In this document: in pieces, positions 1 to 8,470 of the stretch
Numbering within the stretch: position 1 is the first letter of the stretch
Layout of the letters: each line of letters starts with the position of its first letter
From: Magnetococcales bacterium WMHbin3
GTDB taxonomy: Bacteria > Pseudomonadota > Magnetococcia > Magnetococcales > Magnetaquicoccaceae
Reading direction: 5' to 3'
NCBI GenBank assembly: GCA_002753185.1
Contig: PDZX01000013.1
Location: forward strand, 17,217-81,216
Length of the DNA stretch: 64,000 bases
Position numbers and translations under genes: made by a program
Notes under the pieces: model-generated
Told to the model about the DNA's origin: nothing
Database searches by the model: none
What the model saw: only the letters and a program-made list of their open reading frames with translations

Positions 1-82
1 CCCGCAGCATCTCCTCCGTCACCGGAAACTCCATCGCCGACGCCACCTCCTGCAACCGATCCGCAAGATCACTCCGATCCAT
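1..82 (-). CDS. partial hypothetical protein (N-terminal 27 residues)
   Basis: An open frame starts with ATG at 82 and runs off the window start. Its first 14 bases overlap the end of the Uma2-family gene upstream, the same close-packing seen elsewhere in this window, which suggests translational coupling. The visible peptide begins MDRSDLADRLQEVASAMEFP. It is too short to assign to a family. It may be an ordinary gene downstream of the Uma2 gene or a chance frame. Confidence 0.4.
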   Translation of the reverse strand, partial: MDRSDLADRLQEVASAMEFPVTEEMLR

Positions 83-653
83 CACCCTCCATCCCGATCC
101 CGGCATACAGCTCGGCCAGGGTCACTTCCGCATCGACCGACTCCAGACCGAGCCGCGTATCACGCCCGATCAGGTCCATCACCCGCCAGCCCTCGTCGGT
201 ACGCCGCCACAGTTCCACATGCACGGCAGTGGACGAAACCAGCACGATCTCCCGCACGGAAGGCAGGGTGCGATAATCCGCCACCTTGTTGCCCCGGTCA
301 TGCGTCTGCGTGGACGGAGAGAGAATCTCCACGATCAGCAGCGGATCGGGCAGATAACGATCCGACTGGCCAAACCCGGTGCAACTGACCGCCAGGTCGG
401 CCTGATAAAAACTGCCACTCCTCTCCTCCAGCCGGATGCCGGCCTCCACCACGAGATCGCAAGGGGGGCGCAGGCGCCTAAGAATGGCCGCCACGAACCG
501 GGCGACCAGCTTGCCATGCACCGGCGTGGGCGGGGCCATGGCGACCACCCGCCCGCGCACCAGCTCATACCGGGTATCGCCCGAACCCTCCCATCGCAAA
601 AACGCCTCGGTCGTCATCCATGGCGCGTCATTTTGATGAACCTCAGGCTGCAT
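69..653 (-). CDS. Uma2 family (DUF820) putative restriction-endonuclease-fold protein
   Basis: This 194-residue protein has the Uma2/DUF820 pattern: an N-terminal YELVRGRVVAMAPP segment near residues 29-42, a central acidic strand pair (VVEAGIRL, then YQADLAV) and PLLIVEILSPST followed by a conserved lysine (NKVADYR). These match the E...D...EIxSPST...K core of the PD-(D/E)XK nuclease fold. Family members are common in cyanobacteria and some proteobacteria, and their biological role is unsettled. It starts 15 bp after the secretion ATPase gene on the same strand and may be read from that operon. A later start at the MTTEAF methionine (residue 13) is possible. The fold assignment is firm; the function is not. 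Confidence 0.8.
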   Translation of the reverse strand: MQPEVHQNDAPWMTTEAFLRWEGSGDTRYELVRGRVVAMAPPTPVHGKLVARFVAAILRRLRPPCDLVVEAGIRLEERSGSFYQADLAVSCTGFGQSDRYLPDPLLIVEILSPSTQTHDRGNKVADYRTLPSVREIVLVSSTAVHVELWRRTDEGWRVMDLIGRDTRLGLESVDAEVTLAELYAGIGMEGDGSE

Positions 654-668
654 CCGCCTCCCCCCCCG

Positions 669-2321
669 TCAATGCCCAAGCACCCGAATGATCTCCTTGA
701 CCGTGGTCTGGCCCAGCTTCACCTTGCGCACTGCGGAATGAAAAATATTTCTGAACCCGGTCTTGACCGCCGCCAGTTCCATGGTCTCCACGTCGGCATC
801 GCGACCGATCATGCCGGCGATCTCCCGGTTGGAGCGGAAGATTTCGTAAATCAGCGTCCGGCCCATGTAGCCGCTGCCGTGGCAGTCGTCACACCCACGC
901 CCGCGCCACAGCGTGGCGATCTCCGGGTCTTGCAGATAGGCCAGCTCGTCGGCGTCCGGGCGATACTCCTCCTTGCACCCCGGACAGATCTTGCGCACCA
1001 GCCGCTGGCTCACCACCCCCACCAGGGAGTCGGCCAGCATGAAATTGGGAATGCCCAACGAACGCAAACGGGGAATCGCCCCAAAGGCGGTATTGGTGTG
1101 CAGCGTGGAAAGCACCAGATGCCCGGTCTCCGAGGCGGAAACGGCGGTCAGGGCCGTCTCCTGGTCGCGGATTTCGCCCACCAGGATCACGTCCGGGTCG
1201 TGACGCAGAAAAAAACGGATGGCGTTGGCAAAGGTGTAACCGGCCTTGGTGTTGATCTGCGTCTGCCGGATCAGCGGGATGCGATATTCGATGGGGTTTT
1301 CCACCGTCATGATGTTCTTCTCGGTCAAGTTCAATCGCCGCACCGCCGCGTACAACGTGGTGGTCTTGCCCGAACCGGTCGGCCCGGTCAACAGCACGAT
1401 GCCGAACGGCTCGTTGAAGATCTGCGTCAGAAGATCGATATCCTCCTCGAACACCCCCAACTGCGCCATGCCCATGAAATCCCCCTTGGCGGGCAACAGA
1501 CGCAACACCAGGTTCTCCCCGTAGGGACAGACCGTGGAGGAGACGCGAAAGTCATAGGGGTTGTTCAGGATGGTCTCGGAAAAACTCCCATCCTGCGGCA
1601 GACGCTGCTCGGAAATGTCCATGCTGGACCGCATCTTCACGGTCGAAATCAATCGCTTGAAGGTCATGGGCAGGGCGAACTGCGCCCGCATCACGCCGTC
1701 GATCCGGAAGGCGATGCTGATCGTCATGTCCATCGGCCGGATGTGGATGTCCGAGGCCCGCGCCTTCACCGCCAACTGCAACAAATGAAGAATGAACGAA
1801 TCCAGGGAACGTACCCCGTCCCGGTCGGCGGCCAGGAGCTGAATCTCCTTCTGGATCAGCTTCTCGACCGGATTTTCCAGGAAATAATAATAATACTGAA
1901 CCGCATTGATGATCTTGCCCTTCTCCCCCTGCCGAATGCGCGGCTTGAGGCCGGTCAGACGGGTGATGGTCTTCTCCAGCCCCTCCACGTCGTCGGAGAA
2001 GGTGGCCACGATCACCTCCCTGTCGTCGTTGAAATAGGGCAGAAACTTGTGGGTCAGACAGGTGTTGAGGTTGAACAGACGCAAACTCTCCGGCGTGGGC
2101 CGCTTCTGGTCCACGTCCACGTACTTGCGGCCGTCCTGGTCGGCGATGGTGGTGGCGATGTCGTACTGGGAGATGAACCCCAGCCGTTCCAGGATCTCGC
2201 CCACCCGCTCCCGCGTCACCTTCTGGTCCTGCAATGCCAGATCGATGTGATCGTTGCCGATCAGCCCCTTCTCCTTGAGGAGTTCACCAATCTGCTTGGT
2301 TTGCCGCTCCGCCTCCGCCAT
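669..2321 (-). CDS. mshE: GspE/MshE-type secretion ATPase
   Basis: This 550-residue hexameric ATPase would power assembly of a type IV pilus or type II pseudopilus from the cytoplasmic face of the inner membrane. The N-terminal MshEN/T2SSE_N domain covers about residues 5-140. The motor follows, with Walker A GPTGSGKT at 313-320, Walker B DVILVGEIRD around 377-386 and the His box HLVLSTLHTN at 401-410. The zinc-binding tetracysteine is two CxxC pairs, at 446-449 and 477-480. A clear AGGAGG lies 7 bp before ATG 2321. It is the last core gene of a minus-strand operon in the order secretin, TPR protein, ExeA-like ATPase, GspE, which matches mshL-N-M-E content. GspE of a classical T2SS is the alternative name. 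The family is certain; the subfamily name rests on neighbours. Confidence 0.93.
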   Translation of the reverse strand: MAEAERQTKQIGELLKEKGLIGNDHIDLALQDQKVTRERVGEILERLGFISQYDIATTIADQDGRKYVDVDQKRPTPESLRLFNLNTCLTHKFLPYFNDDREVIVATFSDDVEGLEKTITRLTGLKPRIRQGEKGKIINAVQYYYYFLENPVEKLIQKEIQLLAADRDGVRSLDSFILHLLQLAVKARASDIHIRPMDMTISIAFRIDGVMRAQFALPMTFKRLISTVKMRSSMDISEQRLPQDGSFSETILNNPYDFRVSSTVCPYGENLVLRLLPAKGDFMGMAQLGVFEEDIDLLTQIFNEPFGIVLLTGPTGSGKTTTLYAAVRRLNLTEKNIMTVENPIEYRIPLIRQTQINTKAGYTFANAIRFFLRHDPDVILVGEIRDQETALTAVSASETGHLVLSTLHTNTAFGAIPRLRSLGIPNFMLADSLVGVVSQRLVRKICPGCKEEYRPDADELAYLQDPEIATLWRGRGCDDCHGSGYMGRTLIYEIFRSNREIAGMIGRDADVETMELAAVKTGFRNIFHSAVRKVKLGQTTVKEIIRVLGH

Positions 2322-2354
2322 GATCCCGCCTCCTCGCGCCTTCTCGCCCGCCTG

Positions 2355-5300
2355 TCAATGCTTCTGCTGAAGATAGACCAAAACCCCCTGCAATCCCAGT
2401 CGTTCCGCCAACTCCCGCATCCGCGCCTCGGCCGCCGGCCGATCCGCCAGCGCTTCGCTGCGCACCGAGTACCAGGCCGATCCGTCGGACTTGCGCACCT
2501 CCGCGACCGAAAGCGCCACCCCTTTTTCCGCCATCCTCTTGCGCAATCCCTCGGCATCCCCACGGGCGCGGAAACTGGCCAACTGCACGGCCCACCCCCC
2601 GGATCCGCCCGGAGTGGCGGCCTCTTTCTTGCGTGGCGGGGCATCCGCCCGAACCGGCGACGCCCCTTCTCCGGACTCATGCACCAGCCAAAACAGCGTC
2701 ACATCGTCCGGCTGCCCGGTAACCGGCAGATTGCGCTCCTTCTGATAGCGCGTCAAGGCCAGCATGGTATGCCGCCCCACCACCCCGTCCGCCGGATGCG
2801 AAAGCATCCCCAGACGGCTCAAATGCCCCTGCAACAGCTTCACCTCTGGACCGGAATAACCATAAAAAAACGTCCCCACCGCCACCGGGGGATTCCAAAA
2901 CAGGTAATGCCGCTTGTCCGAATGGAGGATCGTGTATTTCCCGGCGCTGGCCGGGGGGTTGCGGTCCAGCACCAGCAGATGCTTCCCCTTCTCCTCCTCG
3001 ATGACCCGCGCCACGCCGTCCAGCCACCCATCCGCCAAGGCGCGCGCGAAGGGCTGCTCGTATCCCTCCAGGCCGTTCAGCTCCAGAAAACGCTTCACCT
3101 CCGGGGCCACCGCAACCGCCGCGACCGCCGCCCCACCCACGGCGCCCCGCATCGACGCCACCTCGCTCTGGGCGATCCGCAGCTCCTGCCTGGCCTTCTC
3201 GGCCTCCGCCTTGGCAAGATCCACATCCTGCGCCGCCTTCTCCCGCACCTGCCTGGCCTCCTCCAGCGCCTTGTCCGCCTCCCGCCGGGCGCTTTGCGCC
3301 GCATCTTCCGCCTGCTGGCGCGCCGCGCGGGACTCCTCCAGCAGACGCGCCTGCCTGGTCGCCTCCTCCCTGGCCTTGGCCACCTCCTGCTCGGCCCGCG
3401 TCACCTCGGCCTCCCGTGCCTCGGCCACCTTGACCTTGCTGGTCACCGCCTGCCCCTTGCCCGCCTCTTCCCGCGCCCGTTTGGCCTCCCGCTCCGCCTT
3501 GTCCCGCGCCGCCACCGCCTCGGCCAGCAGGCGTTCCGCCTGCTGCTTGCGCTGTGCCTGATCCTGCTCCGCCCGCCCCTGCTCCGCCTGAATCCGCGCC
3601 AACTCCCTGGCCGTCTCCTCCCGCGCCCGCGCCGCGTCGGCCTCCGCCTGCCGGCGTATTGCCTCGGCCTCGGCCAGGCGGGCCTCGGCCTCCGCCTTGC
3701 CCTTGTCCAGCGCCTGCTCCGCCTCCTTGCGCACCCGCTCCATACGCGCCAGGGCCGCCTCGGTCTCCTCCCTGGCCTTGCGCGCCTCCGCCTCCGCCGC
3801 CTCCCGCGCGCCGCGCGCCGCCTCCAGCGCCTGCTGCTCCTCCACGGCGCGCTCTTCCCCCGCGCGCGCTTCCCGCCGCGCCTGCTCCGCTTCGGCGCTC
3901 GCCGCCTTCGCCCGCTCCTCGGCCTCCTGCCGCACCCGCGTGGCCGATGCCAGCTCCTTGGCGCGCGCCTCGGCCTCGGACTGCGCCTGCGCCAGCTTGC
4001 GCCCAACCTCCTCCGCACGCGCCTCCGCCAGTTTCCTGGCATCCAGCGCCTCGCGCAACGCCTTGTCCTGTCCCTCGGCCCGCGTTTTGGCCTCCGCCAA
4101 TCCGAGCGCCGCCTTGGCCGCCGCGCCTTCCGCCGCCTCGCGCGCCTCGCGAGCCTCGGCCAGGGCCTTTTGCCGCGCCGCCGCCTCCACCTGCGACAAC
4201 TCCTTGGCATTGGCCACCTGCGTCAGGGCCTTGGCCTCCGCCACCTGCGCCCGCGCCACCGCCTCCTTGGCCTTCTCGCTCTCCGTCCGGCTCTTGGCCA
4301 ACTCCGCTTCCGCCGCCTCGCGCGCCTCCCTGGCGCGCGCCAGCTCCGCGCCCACCCGCTCCCGCTCCAGACGCGCCTTGGCCAGCTCCGCCTCCGCCTC
4401 CTCCTTCACCATCCGCGCCGTAACCGATCCCACCTCCGATCCGGTCCCAGGCCAATGCGCGTTCCCCAACATCAACAGCCCGGCCAACCCCGCCGCGCCC
4501 GCCAACGGCAACCCGACACGCCGCGCCCACACCCCCCACTTCACCCCGGGCCGGCTCAAGCCCAACTCTTTGGCCACCTCCAGTATCACCCGCCGCGTCA
4601 GACGCATGGTGTTGTAGGCAAACAACCCGTACAGGCAACGATCCATCAGATTGTTCACCCGGCGCGGATTGCCCCCGGTCAACTGATGCAACAACCGGTA
4701 GCTCGCCTCCGGAATCACCAGCCCACCCTTCGAACCCGCCGCGTTCAGCTTGAAGGCAATGTACTGTTTCAGCTCTTCCAGGTCATACGGCTTCATCCGG
4801 GCATGTACCACGATCCGGCTCTTGAGCTGCCGCAAGGCGTGCGCCTCCAGCTTCGCCTCCAGCTCCGGCTGCCCCACCAACAGATTGGAGATCATCCGCA
4901 CCAGTTCCAGGCTCTCCTCGGTCAGGTTCTGGGCGTCGTCGATCACGATCGCGCAGTTGATCCCGGCGGCATAGCGGTCGATCAAAAAACGGTTCAACGC
5001 CGCCATGTAGGCCTGAGGACCCTCGCCGACATTCTCGATGCCGAAATCCCGATTGATCTCCTCCAGCAGCGCCCCGCCCTGGATGAAGGTGTTGAAGACC
5101 AGGGCCGTCTCCACCCGCGTCTCGTCCAGGGTGCGCATGATCCTCCGGCTCACCGTGGTCTTGCCGAGTCCCACCTCGCCGGTGATCACCAGAAACCCCT
5201 TGCGGGTGTAGATACAATGCAAAACTTCTGTTATCATTGCATCGATGCGTGTCGGCAAGAAAAAGACCTCGGAGTCCGGAGCGACCGGGAAGGGATTGCG

Positions 5301-5426
5301 CCGCAGGCCCAGATATTTGAGATAGGCCTCGCTCTGCTGGGCCATGGTCACCAGTTTGGCGACATCCTCCCAGCTTGCGGGTGTGGGGTTAGGTGAGGAA
5401 CTGGCCAACTTGTGCGCGGTGGACAT
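2355..5426 (-). CDS. mshM: ExeA/MshM-like AAA ATPase fused to long coiled coil, peptidoglycan-binding and SPOR domains
   Basis: This 1023-residue inner-membrane protein has an N-terminal ExeA/GspA-type ATPase: YLKYLGLRRNPFPVAP near 35-50, Walker A GEVGLGKT at 83-90 and Walker B CAIVIDDAQ at 158-166. One membrane segment follows at about 303-322. Then comes a very long Ala/Glu/Lys/Arg-rich coiled coil (about 340-765), a PG_binding_1-like helix bundle (GPEVKLLQGHLSRLG to VTGQPDDVTLFWL, about 860-925) and a C-terminal SPOR-like domain (WAVQLASF to VLVYLQQKH). ExeA normally helps the secretin cross peptidoglycan, so cell-wall binding fits. The coiled coil is unusually long and resembles TolA. Between SNL and LVGQPEL about eleven residues usually present in ExeA proteins are missing. 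The gene lies between the TPR gene (9 bp gap) and the GspE gene. Confidence 0.87.
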   Translation of the reverse strand: MSTAHKLASSSPNPTPASWEDVAKLVTMAQQSEAYLKYLGLRRNPFPVAPDSEVFFLPTRIDAMITEVLHCIYTRKGFLVITGEVGLGKTTVSRRIMRTLDETRVETALVFNTFIQGGALLEEINRDFGIENVGEGPQAYMAALNRFLIDRYAAGINCAIVIDDAQNLTEESLELVRMISNLLVGQPELEAKLEAHALRQLKSRIVVHARMKPYDLEELKQYIAFKLNAAGSKGGLVIPEASYRLLHQLTGGNPRRVNNLMDRCLYGLFAYNTMRLTRRVILEVAKELGLSRPGVKWGVWARRVGLPLAGAAGLAGLLMLGNAHWPGTGSEVGSVTARMVKEEAEAELAKARLERERVGAELARAREAREAAEAELAKSRTESEKAKEAVARAQVAEAKALTQVANAKELSQVEAAARQKALAEAREAREAAEGAAAKAALGLAEAKTRAEGQDKALREALDARKLAEARAEEVGRKLAQAQSEAEARAKELASATRVRQEAEERAKAASAEAEQARREARAGEERAVEEQQALEAARGAREAAEAEARKAREETEAALARMERVRKEAEQALDKGKAEAEARLAEAEAIRRQAEADAARAREETARELARIQAEQGRAEQDQAQRKQQAERLLAEAVAARDKAEREAKRAREEAGKGQAVTSKVKVAEAREAEVTRAEQEVAKAREEATRQARLLEESRAARQQAEDAAQSARREADKALEEARQVREKAAQDVDLAKAEAEKARQELRIAQSEVASMRGAVGGAAVAAVAVAPEVKRFLELNGLEGYEQPFARALADGWLDGVARVIEEEKGKHLLVLDRNPPASAGKYTILHSDKRHYLFWNPPVAVGTFFYGYSGPEVKLLQGHLSRLGMLSHPADGVVGRHTMLALTRYQKERNLPVTGQPDDVTLFWLVHESGEGASPVRADAPPRKKEAATPGGSGGWAVQLASFRARGDAEGLRKRMAEKGVALSVAEVRKSDGSAWYSVRSEALADRPAAEARMRELAERLGLQGVLVYLQQKH

Positions 5427-5435
5427 GGCTGACGG

Positions 5436-6473
5436 TCAACGCAGAAAACGCAGCATTTCGTTGGGACGGGAATCCCCCGGATAAAGTTTCAACAAGGCGA
5501 AGAGCCGCGCCTTGGCCTCGGCTGGCCGGCTGGTGCGCATCTCCACCACGGCCATGTTCAGCCCGGCCTCCAGATCGTCGGGGCGCCGTTCCAGGATCTG
5601 CTTCAGGATGGCGGCGGCGTTGTCGTGGCGCCCGCGTGAGATCTCCCAATAGGCGCGCATGTTGAGCACGAACGGATCCTTCTCGCCGCCCGCCTTCACC
5701 TGTCCCAGGGTGGCGAGCAGTTGTTCGACCTGTTGCGCGTCGCCCCGGCTCATGGCCAGGCGCAGATCCCCCACCACACGGCCCACATCCCGCTCGCGGC
5801 TTTCCTGCACATCCGACGACACCACCACGGACTCGGACTCCTTGGCCTTGGCCAGGCGAGCTTTGCCCAGGGCGGCCTCCTCCTCTTCCGGGGTCACCTC
5901 CAGGGGAGGCGGTTCCTTGCCGGGAGCGGCCTTGGCTTCCGGGACCTCCGGCATGGCGGAATCGCTGAAAAACTTCGCCAGCATCTTCTCCTCGGAGAAG
6001 GCGTCATCCTCCTCGGCCACGGCCTCCTGAAGGGGTTCCTCGGCCAAGATGGGGGCGGCCTCCCCCTCCGTGCCCTGGGCGCCCGCGAACAGGGCCTCGT
6101 CGGCGGCCTTGGTGGCGTTTTCCTGCTGCTCCTTCTTGACCGTTTCGTCCTGTTTTTCCTGCACGGCCACCCGCTCGGACGGACCCTGCATCAACTTGTA
6201 AACCCAATACCCTCCCCCGCCGAGCAGGGCAAACACCAGAACCGGCGCCGCCACCACCAGGGATCGGGTCATGAGGGAGGCATCGGCGAACCAGGCGCCA
6301 AAACCGCTCCAGCGGCTCCGCAGCACCTCGCCCCAGGAGGCCAGCAGCCCGCCGTCGCGCGCCGCATCGTCCCCGGCGGACGGATTCCGGCTGGACAGGG
6401 TGGCCGCGCTGGCGTTCCCCGGCCCGGCTTCCGCCCGCTTCTCCTTGCGCAATGCCCGGTAGATGATGCTCAC
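5436..6473 (-). CDS. MshN-like single-pass TPR protein
   Basis: This 345-residue protein opens MSIIYRALRKEKR, the cytoplasmic start typical of MshN/GspB-type accessory proteins. It has one membrane helix at about residues 70-92 and then a low-complexity acidic region rich in Glu, Lys and Ala. The C-terminal part carries TPR-like helices (FVLNMRAYWEISRGRHDNAA, then ILKQILERRPDDLEAGLNMA). Its GTG start overlaps the secretin stop codon as GTGA at 6470-6473, so the two are likely coupled. In MSHA operons a TPR protein sits beside the ExeA-like ATPase, and the position here agrees. Its probable role is a periplasmic assembly factor. Sequence conservation is weak, so the name MshN rests mainly on context. 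Confidence 0.75.
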   Translation of the reverse strand: MSIIYRALRKEKRAEAGPGNASAATLSSRNPSAGDDAARDGGLLASWGEVLRSRWSGFGAWFADASLMTRSLVVAAPVLVFALLGGGGYWVYKLMQGPSERVAVQEKQDETVKKEQQENATKAADEALFAGAQGTEGEAAPILAEEPLQEAVAEEDDAFSEEKMLAKFFSDSAMPEVPEAKAAPGKEPPPLEVTPEEEEAALGKARLAKAKESESVVVSSDVQESRERDVGRVVGDLRLAMSRGDAQQVEQLLATLGQVKAGGEKDPFVLNMRAYWEISRGRHDNAAAILKQILERRPDDLEAGLNMAVVEMRTSRPAEAKARLFALLKLYPGDSRPNEMLRFLR

Positions 6474-8230
6474 AGGATGGTCACCCGCATCATCAGGACC
6501 AGTTCACGCGCCGTCTCGGTGGCCTGGTCATTGGTGAACAACCGCCCAAGCAGGGGGATTTCGGACAACACCGGCACGCCGGTACGGTATTTCGCGGTAC
6601 TCTTGTCGATCAGGCCACCGAGAAAGACCGTGTCCCGATCCTGGAGTTCCAGTACTGTGCTCATCTCCTTGAGGTTCAAGCGGGGCAGGGTCACCTGCGA
6701 TGTCCCGTAGGTCTGCGCGGTCAAACTGCTCTGGTCGATGGTGCTCTGGATCGGGTGAATGGTCATGGTGATCTTCCCCTCCGTGCCGATGAATGGCACC
6801 ACCCCCATCATCACCCCGTCGAACAGGGTGGAGGTGCGCACCTCGGTGGTCGGCTGCTGTCCCTGCACCGCAGCCTGGGTCACCCGCGTCTCGTTGACGT
6901 AGTTCATCGAGGTCCCCACGCTGATCATGGCCGGCTGGCCGTGACGGGCGCGAATGGTGGGATTGGACAGGGTGCGCACGTCGCCGAACTGCTTAAGCAG
7001 GTCGAGAAAGATCAATGAGTTGTCGCCGCCCTGGACAAAACCGAGTCCCGACCTGGGGACCTTGGCTCCCTGGGTGGTGGCAAGGCGTGAGGTGGACCCC
7101 AACAGGGCATCCCCTGCCGCGCCCGGCAGGATCACGGTGCTGCCGTCGTTGATCTGGGCATTGTTGTTGGCGTTCGTCATGATGCCGCCCGGTGAGACGA
7201 TCTGCCACATCCCGGAGGTGATGGCCAGATTCCGGCGCATGTTGGCCCAGTTGATCCCGGTCTTGAATTGATCGCTCAACTGGACTTCGATGATGCGGGC
7301 CTCGATGAGGATCTGCCGCGCCAGGATCTCCTTGTAGCGCTGCAGCAGTTCGTTGACGCTCTTGATCGCGGACGGCTTGGCGCTCATGTACAGGGTGCCG
7401 GTCTGACGATTGATCTGGAACGACCCTTTCTTGCCGCTCACCAGGGCGGTCACCGCGGCCTCGATCGGCTCGTAGGGGTTGGTGGACTTCGCCGAGCCGC
7501 TCATGGAGAAGCCCCCTTTCAGGGCGCCCTTCGCCCCGCTGGCGCCCAGCACATCCCCGCCGGACTCGAACGAGGAGGCGTGATTGGTCTCCAGGAAATT
7601 CAATGGGATGATGATCTCCTGAGTTGGCAGTACCCGCAAGACGTTATCCTCGATCACCCCGTGGAGGTCGGCCAGGCGCAGCACCTCGCGCAGGACGGTG
7701 GCGGCGGAGACTTTTTGGAAGCTGACCGTGATGATGGGCGCCTCTTCCAGGACCACCGGGTCGAGCAGCAGGTTCAGGCTGGTCTGCTTGGCCAGGGCGC
7801 GCAGGGCCTGGCGTACATCCACCTTGTCCATTTCCAGGGAGACCATGATATCGGTGAGGCGGTCGTATTGCGGCAGCACCGGCATCGGCTCGACGGGTTT
7901 GCCTTGCTGTTCCATGGCGCGGATCCGGTCGATGCCCGCCTGGAGCGCGGCGTTCTCCTCGACGACCCTGCCGTGGAGTTCCCGATCCGGCGCCTTGTTG
8001 CGCATTTGTTCAAAATCCCGGCGCGCCTCGCTCCTGCTCTCCGACCATCCCTTGGGATCGCTCCAGTCGAGGGTGTTGCCGGGGAGTCTGGATTTGTTGA
8101 AATGTTCGATCTCCTCGGGGCTCATCTCCTTTTTGTCCGCAGGTTCCGCGCCCTTGCGACCGCTCCAGGTGCAACCTCCGGCGAGCAGGGAGAGGACAAG
8201 AAGGCCATGTAAAATCCAGTTGTGTTTCAT
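6470..8230 (-). CDS. mshL: MshL-type outer-membrane secretin lipoprotein
   Basis: This 586-residue secretin would form the outer-membrane gate of the pilus or secretion machine. The chosen ATG at 8230 gives a short hydrophobic leader ending in LLAGGC, a lipobox-like cleavage site, and has GGAAGG 8 bp upstream. A longer reading to 8344 would bury that leader and cross the promoter. An STN-like domain (about 125-190, with KVDVRQALRALAKQTSLNLL) precedes the secretin core. The core has GVPVLSEIPLLGRLF near the C-terminus and ends in ELVLMMRVTIL, typical of the final beta strands. It is the first gene of the operon with the TPR protein, the ExeA-like ATPase and the GspE ATPase. GspD or PilQ are alternatives; the short length and gene partners favour MshL. 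Confidence 0.9.
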   Translation of the reverse strand: MKHNWILHGLLVLSLLAGGCTWSGRKGAEPADKKEMSPEEIEHFNKSRLPGNTLDWSDPKGWSESRSEARRDFEQMRNKAPDRELHGRVVEENAALQAGIDRIRAMEQQGKPVEPMPVLPQYDRLTDIMVSLEMDKVDVRQALRALAKQTSLNLLLDPVVLEEAPIITVSFQKVSAATVLREVLRLADLHGVIEDNVLRVLPTQEIIIPLNFLETNHASSFESGGDVLGASGAKGALKGGFSMSGSAKSTNPYEPIEAAVTALVSGKKGSFQINRQTGTLYMSAKPSAIKSVNELLQRYKEILARQILIEARIIEVQLSDQFKTGINWANMRRNLAITSGMWQIVSPGGIMTNANNNAQINDGSTVILPGAAGDALLGSTSRLATTQGAKVPRSGLGFVQGGDNSLIFLDLLKQFGDVRTLSNPTIRARHGQPAMISVGTSMNYVNETRVTQAAVQGQQPTTEVRTSTLFDGVMMGVVPFIGTEGKITMTIHPIQSTIDQSSLTAQTYGTSQVTLPRLNLKEMSTVLELQDRDTVFLGGLIDKSTAKYRTGVPVLSEIPLLGRLFTNDQATETARELVLMMRVTIL

Positions 8231-8305
8231 GCAAGAAACCTTCCGATGAGACGCGCGAGGTGTTGCGGAGCCGCCAATGAGCGGTATCCTGATGCAAATG
8301 GGTTC

Positions 8306-8335
8306 ATTATACATGGCAGATTCAACCAACGGCAA
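8306..8335 (-). promoter_or_regulatory. sigma70-like promoter of the secretin operon
   Basis: Read on the minus strand, TTGCCG (8330-8335) and a perfect TATAAT (8306-8311) are separated by 18 bp. Transcription would start near 8299, leaving a leader of about 70 nt before the ATG at 8230. The site lies in the 240 bp divergent gap before waaA. Confidence 0.65.
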
Positions 8336-8470
8336 GCATTTCATTGCATTAACACGATTCAGACGGAATCCGCTCCCGCCGCACGATCCGCATTTCCGCC
8401 GGGCTGCGCATGCGGTATGATCGGGACCATTCCGATCCCCGATCGTTCCTCACCCGGCCGGACTTTGAAG

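Noticed and set aside
219..5396. A very long open frame on the plus strand opposite the secretion ATPase genes
   Set aside because: It is a shadow caused by high GC and the Ala/Glu/Arg-rich coiled coil on the other strand. It has no family-like motifs and His/Leu/Arg-rich nonsense composition, while the minus strand encodes clear ATPase motifs.
8231..8344. N-terminal extension of the secretin
   Set aside because: It would cross the TATAAT promoter and place 38 residues before a lipoprotein signal; ATG 8230 has a good ribosome site.
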